Assembly (NCBI GenBank): GCA_029571215.1
Contig: JAKPTE010000008.1
Location: 1 to 64,000, forward strand
Length of the DNA: 64,000 bases
Source of the DNA: Bacteroidota bacterium
GTDB lineage: Bacteria > Bacteroidota > Bacteroidia > Bacteroidales > JAAYUG01
Direction of reading: 5' to 3'
Both the position numbers and the translations under genes were made by a program. Of this stretch, positions 45,352 to 53,910 are shown piece after piece (the first letter of the stretch is position 1; each line of letters opens with the position of its first letter). The notes beneath the pieces are model-generated. The model worked only from the letters and a program-made list of their open reading frames with translations. It was not told where the DNA came from and ran no database searches.

Positions 45352-45989
45352 AGCATTAGTCCTTCTATTGATATGACGCGGGTAGGTGCCCCGTCTGAAT
45401 TCTCAAATTTCAATGGGGCGCATACCAGCCAGAATTCCTGTGATCCGATTTGCTCAAGGTTGGTAAGATTCTCAATCAATAGTATTTCTTTTTCCAGCAG
45501 AATTTTGTGTACCGTAAATTCAGTGCTTTCTTCCTTGTCAAACGATATGGCATCAATTCCGATTCCTTTTAATGTAAAAGTACTCAGGAATTCTGCTGCT
45601 TCCCTGTCTAAACAGGGATATCCGCTAAAATAACTTTCTTTTCCCCAATGATCACTCCAGCCGGTAAACAATAACAAAAAATCGATGCCTGCAAAATCCG
45701 GTATATTATAGCTGATGAAGCGGGAATCGATTGCATTTTTCCCTCTCACGTCTAGTATTCTTCCCTTTCCGAAAAACTTGCCGGGAGGCATCCTGTCAAG
45801 GGTGAGTCCATGCGAAAGCATATGAGCCGGAGCATCCATGTGAGTGCCGGTGTGGGATACCATGCGCAGGCGTGCCTCATTATACCCGCATGCTTCTAAC
45901 TTAAACGGGTGTTCAATAAACGGCTCTTCGGTTCCGGGATATACCGGCATATGGTTATGGACAACATGGCTCAGATCAGTGATTTTCAT
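45330..45989 (-). CDS. cyclase family protein (kynurenine formamidase-like)
   Basis: 219 aa of the PF04199 metal-dependent hydrolase family. The metal motif [12 protein letters not shown] is intact and [20 protein letters not shown] is typical. It could hydrolyse formylkynurenine or another cyclic or formyl amide, but no tryptophan-pathway gene is near. It starts 1 bp after the comB-like gene stop, so the two are cotranscribed. Confidence 0.9.
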   Translation of the reverse strand: MKITDLSHVVHNHMPVYPGTEEPFIEHPFKLEACGYNEARLRMVSHTGTHMDAPAHMLSHGLTLDRMPPGKFFGKGRILDVRGKNAIDSRFISYNIPDFAGIDFLLLFTGWSDHWGKESYFSGYPCLDREAAEFLSTFTLKGIGIDAISFDKEESTEFTVHKILLEKEILLIENLTNLEQIGSQEFWLVCAPLKFENSDGAPTRVISIEGLMLQNSEVK

Positions 45990-45990
45990 T

Positions 45991-46680
45991 TCAAATGCAT
46001 ATTTTTTCCAGCTCTGCTGGAGTCGGATTTTTGTTTACTCTTAATACGAAATCAAACCGGTTTAGCGATAAGCATAACGCAAAGTCTCGGGCCGGAGAGT
46101 GAAGTTGATTGGTAGGATCGAGCAGACGTTTTCCGCTTCCTTCGCGCAGCAGCTTCACCATTCTTTCAAAATCGGTTGGTTTCCCTTCCAGTTCATTGCG
46201 TATATATTCCGCACAGAATGTGTCTTCATCCGCTGGCTCCCTGGCCGAGTATCCCATGCAGACAAGGGAAATAACCTTCGGCTCATGGGTTTTAATGTAC
46301 CGTACAATGGCCGATGCATTGACAAAGCTTCCGGTCAGGATTTCTTCCGCATGGCGGGCATTTACAATTCCCTGGGTTCCGGCACTTGTAGTATGAAGAA
46401 GGGTTTTCCCTGCAAAGGATATATGTTCGATTTGCGTCGGAGAATTTCCATAATCAAATCCTTCCGGCTTTCGCTCATTTCTTTCGCCGATCAGTATATA
46501 TTCCGGATGCTGTGACTTCAGCCGGTATGCTTCTTCCATATCACCTACCGGAATAATTTTCTTCGCACCGTTCTGAAAAAGATAACAGGCGAGCGAAAAT
46601 GCCCTGAAGACATCAATCACAACCGTCAGTCCTTCGGCCTGCCTTGCCCCGTCAGCAAAATGAAGAATCCTGATTTGCAT
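45991..46680 (-). CDS. comB: 2-phosphosulfolactate phosphatase family protein (ComB)
   Basis: 229 aa. ComB removes phosphate from phosphosulfolactate in coenzyme M synthesis, but homologues are widespread in bacteria without coenzyme M. Family segments are LTVVIDVFRAFSLACYLF, ILIGERNERKPEGFDYGNSP and LLHTTSAGTQGIVNA. No comA, comC or sulfolactate genes are in the window, so the substrate here is open. It is cotranscribed with the cyclase gene. Confidence 0.88.
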   Translation of the reverse strand: MQIRILHFADGARQAEGLTVVIDVFRAFSLACYLFQNGAKKIIPVGDMEEAYRLKSQHPEYILIGERNERKPEGFDYGNSPTQIEHISFAGKTLLHTTSAGTQGIVNARHAEEILTGSFVNASAIVRYIKTHEPKVISLVCMGYSAREPADEDTFCAEYIRNELEGKPTDFERMVKLLREGSGKRLLDPTNQLHSPARDFALCLSLNRFDFVLRVNKNPTPAELEKICI

Positions 46681-46709
46681 GCACTTAGGAATTGGTCAGA
46701 ACCGTCTTG

Positions 46710-47165
46710 TCATTCCCCGCGGATAGTATCTTCAGCAGGGGAGGGGGGAACATAATCATGGGGCAAAAAATACAAGGCGCTTACCTGACCTGCTCCGTTA
46801 AATTGCAATTTCAGATCCACCAGTAAGTCCCCAAATTTTCCGGTACAGATAACAATGGTTGACCCTACATAGGGTTCTGACCTTATCTGCTCCAATCCCT
46901 GAAAAGGCCCCACCTGATAGATCAGATCTTTCCACGATTTCTCCAGTTTTTGCGGAGGCAGGCCTTTGTTGAGCCGCTCATCAAACATTCGGGTTATTTC
47001 AGTGTATTTCCCGCTGTCCAACAGAATGAGAATTTCCTTTGCCTTTTTTTCAAGCAATGCTATATTTCTGGTTTGTCCTGTCAGGGAACCAGAGAAAAAC
47101 AGAACAAGGAAGAAAATAACGTATACCTTCTTTATTATAAAGTGTTTATCGGTCTGATGATACAT
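46710..47165 (-). CDS. exported DUF3887 protein
   Basis: 151 aa with a signal peptide (about 1-30, VYVIFFLVLFFSGSLTGQ). The mature part fits DUF3887 (LDSGKYTEITRMFDERLNKG, LEKSWKDLIYQVGPFQGLEQ), a small fold thought to occur in enzymes and sensors as an accessory domain. It stands alone here. Function unknown. It lies between the HD and ComB genes on the same strand. Confidence 0.82.
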   Translation of the reverse strand: MYHQTDKHFIIKKVYVIFFLVLFFSGSLTGQTRNIALLEKKAKEILILLDSGKYTEITRMFDERLNKGLPPQKLEKSWKDLIYQVGPFQGLEQIRSEPYVGSTIVICTGKFGDLLVDLKLQFNGAGQVSALYFLPHDYVPPSPAEDTIRGE

Positions 47166-47187
47166 TGTAAGTGACTTTGGAGATTTT

Positions 47188-47772
47188 TTAGTTCTGCTTA
47201 TTCAAATTTCCCGCCAGGCCAATATCACCGGCAACGGCACGCATACCTTCTATAGTACCGGCGATAATGGTATCAATATCCATCTGCAGCATTGAGGCTC
47301 CCTTTTCAATAATCTCTCTGTTGACTCCAGCTGCAAACCCCTTGGATTTCCATCTTTTTTTCACAGATGTTACTTCAAGGTCATAGATGCTTTTGGAGGG
47401 TCTGATAAGGGCTGATGCTGCTACAAGACCGGTAAGTTCATCAATAGTAAAAAGCACCTTTTCCATGAAATGTTCCGGCTCTGCATCACTGCAGATTCCC
47501 CAGCCATGGCTGATTACGGAACGGATCCAGTCTTCGGGCCACCCTGTTGATTCCAGTATCTCTTTTGTCTTCACGCAATGTTGCTCTGGATACCGATCGT
47601 AGTCCAGATCGTGAATCAGCCCGATAATACCCCATTTTTCAGGATCATGACCATATTTTTGAGCAAAATACCGCATCACTGCTTCCACCGCCAGCGCATG
47701 CCGGATGAGATGTTCTGATGCAGTGTATTGTAAGAGAAGCTGATATGCCTGATTTCGATCGGGTGTTGCCAT
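47188..47772 (-). CDS. HD-domain hydrolase-like protein
   Basis: 194 aa from the ATG at 47772, which follows AGGAGAAAG; the track's 47796 is a TTG. The HD motifs are in LIRHALAVEAVMRYFAQKYG and GLIHDLDYDRYPEQH, with a third His in SVISHGWG. HD proteins of this size act on phosphates or nucleotides; substrate unknown. Confidence 0.88.
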   Translation of the reverse strand: MATPDRNQAYQLLLQYTASEHLIRHALAVEAVMRYFAQKYGHDPEKWGIIGLIHDLDYDRYPEQHCVKTKEILESTGWPEDWIRSVISHGWGICSDAEPEHFMEKVLFTIDELTGLVAASALIRPSKSIYDLEVTSVKKRWKSKGFAAGVNREIIEKGASMLQMDIDTIIAGTIEGMRAVAGDIGLAGNLNKQN

Positions 47773-47846
47773 AGGTAGTTCTTTCTCCTGGTTCAACCAG
47801 GTAAAAATAATGATTTTTGCATGGTGATTATTAAAAATTCCGGAAA

Positions 47847-49598
47847 CTATCTGAGTGCAGAAATAAGAAACGATTCCTCTTTTATCGATACATTCCCCAG
47901 TCGGTCAATGGCTTTAATGGTTAACGTGTACCGACCCGGCGCATCAATAGGGCCTATTATACCGGTTGAAATTTTTTCCGATGTATTATTGATAACCGCT
48001 TGAATTTTATCAACTCCCGAAAGTAAATCGGTTGCACCCGTGAAGATTACGGTGTGGACAGGATAGATATTGAGGGCACCTTTTTCCGAGATTTCCCTGC
48101 CGCGGGGTGAGGTGCCGAATAGAATGCTGATTGCGGGACCGGCCGTATCAACCATGGCCACAAATGACAACTGATTGGTATTGTCAACCTGGTCATACCC
48201 CACAAAATGAACCGTATGTCTTCCTTCGGTAAAAAGTGAAAAAGGGACAGTATAGGTCTGGTACTCACTGTCATCAATCCGGTACTCGATCCGGTTCATA
48301 CCCGATTCCGTATCCTTTCCTGTTAACCTGATTTTTGTGTTTTTACCAATATACAATGTGTCTCCAATAGTGATGCGTGGACCAGAAAAATCGTACCGAA
48401 GGGATGGCCCAAGCAAATCAACATAAGGAATGGCACTTGCCGCCGTCTGACCTCCCTGTATTTCACTCTTGTTTCCTACCTTGTCAATTGCATAAAAGGT
48501 GATTTTCATATTTCCCCCTTCATCAGGAGGGTAAAACGGCTTTTCATATTTTTCATACGGTTTCCCGTTAACCGAGTAATACACGGCTGCAATACCACTT
48601 TTATTGTCGAAGGCAGTCAGTTTGACAAGGGTTTTTCCTGAGGCATACTCTTTTCCGTTGGCCAGAAAACTTTTCCCGATGAACTCCTGCACCACGATGG
48701 GAGGGGTTTTATCAACATAAAAACGGTAAACAATCGTGTCGCTGTAATTCTCAAGCTTATCTTTTGCTGCATAACGCAGAGTATGTTCCCCTTGCCGGAG
48801 ATATTTGGTCTGGACGGGGTACTCATAAGTACGCCAGTCGCCGCTGTCGATACTGTAATATATGCCGGCGATACCTGCGGCGACATCTTCAGCCATAATC
48901 CTGATAGATGCATGGCCTGAAAAAATATTCTGGCTGGTATCACCGGCAAATCTTAAAAGAGCGGTTGGCCCCGATTTGTCAAATACGATGGTAACGCTAT
49001 GGATGGATTCAACATTTCCCACATTGTCAACCGAATAAAACCGAACCTGATATTCCTTCTCCTCTTCGAATGAGATGGGCTGATCATATTTTTTCCAGGT
49101 ACCTCCGTCAATTGAATATAGGGTTTGTTCAACCCCGGACATACCATCATGTGCAGTCAGCACCATTACGCTATTACCGGAAAGAAAGACCTTCCCGTCC
49201 TTGAAAAGCATTTTGCCCCCTTTGTATTGAACCGTTGTTCTTGGCGCAATACCGTCGGCATATACTTCAAAAACAATCTCCTCCTGCGGATAAACCGGGA
49301 CTTTGGTAACGGTATCAACAGCCCATGGTGTGCGGATGGTATTCATACCTTCCGTATCAAGAAAGAATGGATTGGTGTATTTGGCAGAACGCTCACTGAA
49401 AAGCCTGAACTTCTGGGCATTGGGTTCAGGAGAAGAACTGATCCACAAATAAAGCGCAAGATGCTTGTTGATGTAAATTTTTCCGTCCGGCGCTGTATAA
49501 ATCTTTTTGGGATGGGTTAACCGTTCCTGGCCGGATGCCCTTGGAGCATTTCCAAAATATAACGCCAGGAACAACAAAACAATGAACGCTTTTTTCAT
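47847..49598 (-). CDS. secreted repeat protein with OmpL47-type beta domains
   Basis: 583 aa with a signal peptide (MKKAFIVLLFLALYFGNAPR). After an N-terminal part (LTHPKKIYTAPDGKIYINKH) come about five Ig-like repeats. Each has LTAxDxxSGVxxxxYSxDG..W..Y (for instance HDGMSGVEQTLYSIDGGTWK; DTESGMNRIEYRIDDSEYQT) and ends with RFYSVDNVGNVE or its like. This is the OmpL47 beta-barrel/Ig pattern of surface proteins. It starts 5 bp after the SiaC gene stop, so the two are cotranscribed. Confidence 0.88.
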   Translation of the reverse strand: MKKAFIVLLFLALYFGNAPRASGQERLTHPKKIYTAPDGKIYINKHLALYLWISSSPEPNAQKFRLFSERSAKYTNPFFLDTEGMNTIRTPWAVDTVTKVPVYPQEEIVFEVYADGIAPRTTVQYKGGKMLFKDGKVFLSGNSVMVLTAHDGMSGVEQTLYSIDGGTWKKYDQPISFEEEKEYQVRFYSVDNVGNVESIHSVTIVFDKSGPTALLRFAGDTSQNIFSGHASIRIMAEDVAAGIAGIYYSIDSGDWRTYEYPVQTKYLRQGEHTLRYAAKDKLENYSDTIVYRFYVDKTPPIVVQEFIGKSFLANGKEYASGKTLVKLTAFDNKSGIAAVYYSVNGKPYEKYEKPFYPPDEGGNMKITFYAIDKVGNKSEIQGGQTAASAIPYVDLLGPSLRYDFSGPRITIGDTLYIGKNTKIRLTGKDTESGMNRIEYRIDDSEYQTYTVPFSLFTEGRHTVHFVGYDQVDNTNQLSFVAMVDTAGPAISILFGTSPRGREISEKGALNIYPVHTVIFTGATDLLSGVDKIQAVINNTSEKISTGIIGPIDAPGRYTLTIKAIDRLGNVSIKEESFLISALR

Positions 49599-49603
49599 TT
49601 TGT

Positions 49604-49990
49604 TTATTCCGGTTTTATGGCAATAAAAGTAAACGGGACATTGATAATTTCCTGAAATTCTTTGCCCATATCCAGCATGTCATCATCATCTTCCATATAG
49701 TGCCACACTACTTCAACCTGATTTCCCTTCTGGTTCATTTCTTCCAGGATCTCCAGGATATCAACAATGGCCTTGGAAGATGAAGAATTACAGTATTCCA
49801 GCTGCAAATTCAATATGGTTTTTGAATTGGGATTCTGACTGTATTCCTCAAACCAGTCAATGACCGGTGAATAAAAGCTGATGGCTTCCTCCGGTATCGA
49901 TTGCCCGGAAATTTCAAACAGATTCTTTTCCTTATCAAGAATAACGGTTGGAATTTCGTCAGTTCCTGTTATTATCAAAGGTTCCATCAT
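49604..49990 (-). CDS. siaC: SiaC-family (DUF1987) regulatory phosphoprotein
   Basis: 128 aa. In Pseudomonas, SiaC is phosphorylated by the SiaB kinase and dephosphorylated by the SiaA PP2C phosphatase to control biofilm and c-di-GMP output. This protein matches (NLQLEYCNSSSSKAIVDILE); the Ser tract 69-72 is where the phosphosite of the family falls. A SpoIIE phosphatase is encoded upstream on the same strand. No SiaB or SiaD is in the window. Confidence 0.85.
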   Translation of the reverse strand: MMEPLIITGTDEIPTVILDKEKNLFEISGQSIPEEAISFYSPVIDWFEEYSQNPNSKTILNLQLEYCNSSSSKAIVDILEILEEMNQKGNQVEVVWHYMEDDDDMLDMGKEFQEIINVPFTFIAIKPE

Positions 49991-50107
49991 ATTCTATTCT
50001 AAAGCATCATACGGATAATTCCTTTTGGTTCTTTTGAACCAGACCAAAATTACGATAAGTGTTTTTTATCTCCAAAAAATATTTAAACTCATTGAACATT
50101 CATGTGT

Positions 50108-51895
50108 TTAGGGTATTTTGATTCCCAGAATCAAAATATCATCCCGCTGCGGATATCCGTTTTTCCAGTTCTCAAATGTTTGCTGAAGAATTGCCTTTTG
50201 TTCATTCATATTTCGTGTATGGATATCGAGCAATAATTGCTTTAGATTCCGCGAGAGAAATTTACGGCCTTTTTCACCACCTGGCTGATCAGCATACCCA
50301 TCAGTAAACAGGTAAATGCAGTCATCTTTCTGAAGGGGAATTTCGTGGTTGGTAAAGGGCTTTTCAGCGTTTCTGTGAATACTGATGGGCATTTTGTCAG
50401 CATCAAACTGCTGAAGTTCATTGTTGCGGATCAGGTACATTGAATTGTGAGCTCCTGCAAAATGAACCTTTTTCAGACCCGGTTCGAAAAGGCATATCGA
50501 CATATCCATCCCATCCTTTGTTTCTTTCCTTGCCCCGGTTTGATGCAACGAAAGGATGATTTTTTCGCGCATCTGATTCAATATGGTAGCTGCCGAAAAA
50601 TCTTTCCCTGTTGGGTCATAAGAGGAAAGGATTTCGTTGAGAAACGAAATTCCCAGCATACTCATAAAGGCACCTGGAACGCCGTGCCCGGTGCAATCAA
50701 CAGCCGAAACAACTACATACCCTTTTGTTTCGGAAAGCAGATAAAAATCGCCGCTTACCAGCTCCCGTGGCTGAAAATAGATAAAATGGCCGGCAAAAAC
50801 ATGTAGAATTTCTTCGCGGGGAGTCAAAACAGCTTTCTGAATACGGTGGGCATAATGAATCGAATCAGTAATCTTCTGCTTTTGGGCGCTGATTTCAGCA
50901 TTCTTTTGCGCCAGCAATTCGTTTGCCTTTTTCTTTTGCCGGAGTTGGATATAGATCAAAAAAGCAACGAGAAGCACGAAAAATACAATCCCCACCAAAA
51001 CAAGCCGAAACAATCTTTCACTCCTGATCCGTGCTTCCTGCTCCTTAATTTTTGATTCCTGAAGCTGCTTCTCCGTATTCAAAAGCCGGATCTGCATTTC
51101 CTTTTCCTTGGAAATTTCAATGACCTGGGAAAGTGTATCCTGTGTACTGGCAAGTTCAAGTTCGGTCATCAGCCTGCGGGCTTCTGCCTGATTTTTAGCT
51201 TCCGTAGCCCTGTCAATTTCCTGCTGCTGAAGAAACTTCTGAATGGAATTGAATTGATTGTAATACTCCATCGATTTTGCCGAATTCCCGAGCTTTTCAT
51301 AATTCTCTGCCATCATGCCGTAGCAGGTCTTCATTGTCTTAAGATCATTCTCCTCTTTTGTCAGTTCAAGCGCCTCTTCCAATTTCTGATTCGATTCGGA
51401 ATATCTCCCCAGATTCTGCAAACTCAATCCAATGTTAATCAGATCATAAGCAATCTCGGCCTTTTTGTTCAGTGCCCTGTTGATTTTCAAACTTTCATTG
51501 AAATAAATCAGTGCCGTTTCATCTTTCCCCAGTTCCGTATAAATGATACCAATGTTGTTGTTCAGCACCTTGATGGCATTCTGGTTCCCAAGAATTCTGT
51601 TTTCATCCAGTGCCTTTTCAAAAAAACGGATGGCATCTTCATGTAATTTGTTTTTCCACAGAAGGTTTCCGGCCAAAGTATAGTACCTGGCCAGTTCATA
51701 ATGATTGGAAACTGATGCAAAGCGTGAAATCTGATTTTGATATTCGTTATAAACCTGCCTGTCAGCCTCCGATAATTTGCTTAGGGATTCCTGAGCGCTT
51801 GTTTTTGTGGCGATGAAAATTGCAAAAGTGCATAAAATCAAAAAGAAGTTCAGATACTTAACATCCTTAAGAATAAGATGCCGGAATTGCAACAT
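50108..51895 (-). CDS. TPR-membrane SpoIIE (PP2C-like) phosphatase
   Basis: 595 aa. Signal or first helix (about 14-34), TPR repeats (about 60-230), coiled coil (about 230-290), one helix (about 293-315, LFRLVLVGIVFFVLLVAFLI), second coiled coil, then a SpoIIE domain (about 370-595). Metal Asp residues are in LVSGDFYLL, SAVDCTGHGVPGAF and YLFTDGYADQ. It should dephosphorylate a protein, and SiaC, the next gene downstream, is the obvious candidate. The TPR region probably receives the signal. A minus-strand TATCTTTG (51919-51926) is a possible -7 box. Confidence 0.92.
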   Translation of the reverse strand: MLQFRHLILKDVKYLNFFLILCTFAIFIATKTSAQESLSKLSEADRQVYNEYQNQISRFASVSNHYELARYYTLAGNLLWKNKLHEDAIRFFEKALDENRILGNQNAIKVLNNNIGIIYTELGKDETALIYFNESLKINRALNKKAEIAYDLINIGLSLQNLGRYSESNQKLEEALELTKEENDLKTMKTCYGMMAENYEKLGNSAKSMEYYNQFNSIQKFLQQQEIDRATEAKNQAEARRLMTELELASTQDTLSQVIEISKEKEMQIRLLNTEKQLQESKIKEQEARIRSERLFRLVLVGIVFFVLLVAFLIYIQLRQKKKANELLAQKNAEISAQKQKITDSIHYAHRIQKAVLTPREEILHVFAGHFIYFQPRELVSGDFYLLSETKGYVVVSAVDCTGHGVPGAFMSMLGISFLNEILSSYDPTGKDFSAATILNQMREKIILSLHQTGARKETKDGMDMSICLFEPGLKKVHFAGAHNSMYLIRNNELQQFDADKMPISIHRNAEKPFTNHEIPLQKDDCIYLFTDGYADQPGGEKGRKFLSRNLKQLLLDIHTRNMNEQKAILQQTFENWKNGYPQRDDILILGIKIP

Positions 51896-52043
51896 ACTTT
51901 GTTTTGTTTCCTGAGTAACAAAGATATTTTTTTGCTATATAAAAAGAAATATTCTTGCGGTTTTTTTTCCAACGAAATGATATTAAAGGAGGATTTCTCC
52001 TTTTGTCGAATGTTCCATATCTTTGCTGCGAAAATATTTTGCA

Positions 52044-52427
52044 ATGGGTTTCAACATTGAAAACGCTGATCTGAAGAAGTTTATCGTGGTTGGAGACAGG
52101 GTTCTCATCAAGCCGAAGTCACCACAGGAAAGAACGAATACAGGTCTTTTCCTTCCTCCCGGCGTTCATGAGCAGGAAAAAATCCAGAGTGGCTACGTTC
52201 TGAAAGTCGGTCCTGGATATCCCATTCCAGCTATCAATGAAGCCGATGAACCTTGGAAAAATAAGTCCGATGAAGTTCGTTATGTTCCGCTTCAGCCTAA
52301 GGAAGGAGACCTGGCGGTTTACCTCCAGAGCAGTGCCTACGAAATCGAATTCAACCGTGAGAAATATGTTATTGTTCCTCATTCGGCAATCCTTCTGCTG
52401 ATACGCGACGAGGAACTCTTCGAATAA
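52044..52427 (+). CDS. GroES-like co-chaperone family protein
   Basis: 127 aa from the ATG at 52044. It is longer than GroES (about 95). GroES-type elements are FIVVGDRVLIKPKSPQERTN, GLFLPPG and the end KYVIVPHSAILLLIRDEELF. The middle has an extra segment (PGYPIPAINEADEPWKNKSD). No groEL is next to it, so whether it caps GroEL is unknown. A TATCTTTG (52018-52025) lies 18 bp before the ATG. Confidence 0.85.
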   Translation: MGFNIENADLKKFIVVGDRVLIKPKSPQERTNTGLFLPPGVHEQEKIQSGYVLKVGPGYPIPAINEADEPWKNKSDEVRYVPLQPKEGDLAVYLQSSAYEIEFNREKYVIVPHSAILLLIRDEELFE

Positions 52428-52431
52428 TTGG

Positions 52432-53442
52432 CTACAATACAATTTTTGATTTGCTCCTGTCTTTGTTGACGATAGGTAATAACAAGAGAGCAAATAATCC
52501 TACAAAAGTAAGGGCAAGATTAGTAGTGGTCCATGCAATCAGTGCAAATATTTTGGCCGATTCCATGGGTATGCCATAGATAAACAACGTTTGATAGACC
52601 ATAAAATGCCATGCACCTATACCTCCCTGAACCGGGGCAATCATTGCCAATCCCCCCATAACAAAAGCAACCATGCCGGTTCCAAGCGTTAGGTGGCTTG
52701 TTGGAGGATAACTAAAAAAAACAACATACAACATTACAAGCCACATCAGGTAAATAAAAGCTGTGTGACCGATATAGGCCCATACACTTTTCAGGTGAAT
52801 GATCGTCTTAATCCCTTCGGCAAAACTGTGGAACAATCGATAGATTTTCCCGGCAAAAGGATATTTGCGGAACGAATTCCGGAAAATAAAAAAGGCTGCT
52901 ACAGCTGCAATACATGCTGCAACAAAGAGATAAACATAGGGATTGGATGTCATGTGTCCGATTTTCTCTGACACCCCCGGATTATTGGCAAGAAAAGTAT
53001 CAAATACACCCACCTGTGAGATGAGGATTACAGCAGCAACCAGGGCAAGGGTGATCACATCGGTAACCCTTTCCGTGAAAACTGTACCCACAAGGGATGT
53101 TAACGGAACCTGTTCGTATTTGCTCAGAACGGTGCAGCGAAAAACTTCACCGGCTCTTGGAACCAAAAGATTGACAAAATACATTGTCATAACGGCCAGA
53201 AAGGAATTCAAAGGTCGGGGTTTATATCCCAGAGGTTCTATAAGCATATTCCAGCGGTATGCCCTGCTGATATGACTGAAAAGACCAAGAAAGAAAGACA
53301 AAACCAGCCACCAGTAATTCAACCTGCCAAGTTCCGAACGAAGGTCCTTCAGGTTGACATCTCTGTAAACCCATATAAAAAGCGCAACACCGGCAAGAAA
53401 AAACAACAAATACTTTAGAATATTCAATAATTTCTTTTTCAA
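52432..53442 (-). CDS. LPG-synthase-type flippase membrane protein
   Basis: 336 aa, about eight helices, of the lysylphosphatidylglycerol synthase TM-region family (UPF0104). Segments SRAYRWNMLIEPLGYKPRPL, LLVPRAGEVFRCTVLSKYE and APVQGGIGAWHFMVYQTLFI are typical. It has no C-terminal GNAT-like synthase domain, so a lipid transport or flipping role is more likely than synthesis. It converges on the GroES-like gene with a 4 bp gap. Confidence 0.9.
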   Translation of the reverse strand: MKKKLLNILKYLLFFLAGVALFIWVYRDVNLKDLRSELGRLNYWWLVLSFFLGLFSHISRAYRWNMLIEPLGYKPRPLNSFLAVMTMYFVNLLVPRAGEVFRCTVLSKYEQVPLTSLVGTVFTERVTDVITLALVAAVILISQVGVFDTFLANNPGVSEKIGHMTSNPYVYLFVAACIAAVAAFFIFRNSFRKYPFAGKIYRLFHSFAEGIKTIIHLKSVWAYIGHTAFIYLMWLVMLYVVFFSYPPTSHLTLGTGMVAFVMGGLAMIAPVQGGIGAWHFMVYQTLFIYGIPMESAKIFALIAWTTTNLALTFVGLFALLLLPIVNKDRSKSKIVL

Positions 53443-53910
53443 CGCTTCACTTTTTTGGAGAAAAGCAAAATTAACTTTTTTACAGAAAGTACCGAATTTT
53501 GTTCCATGCCCCGGCTAATTGTTTCGGGTTTCGTGTTTCATTTTGTTTAGCTAACCGTACCTGGCAATTCTGGGAAATATCTCTGGCTATCCTTGGCCAT
53601 ATGTGGTTAACAATCAACACAGATATCTAAAGTCAAATCAGCAGATGATCTTTTGCTATCTATTGTTCACTATAGCTTCAATCCATTCCGTAGTTCACCT
53701 GAATGGCCCATAGCAAGCATGAAACCAAATTCTTTTATGAACCTGATTTCATTGACTGCGAAAATTGTATTTTTACGATATGGAACAGCAATATTCCAAC
53801 AATCAAATTGCTCCTTATAATCATTTATCAGAAATTTAGTAATGGATTCATTCAAAACCCATTCACGGAGCATAAAACCCTACCCCAAAACAATTTAATC
53901 GGTTTGTATT
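53443..53910. other. intergenic region, 468 bp, with a doubtful small ORF
   Basis: AT-rich gap between two divergent genes. A 67-codon minus ORF (53670-53873, MLREWVLNESITKFLINDYK...) reads protein-like but has no recognisable family, no SD and no partner. A plus ORF on the same segment (53703-53924) is its shadow. I call neither a gene. No repeats or RNA genes are seen. Confidence 0.4.
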
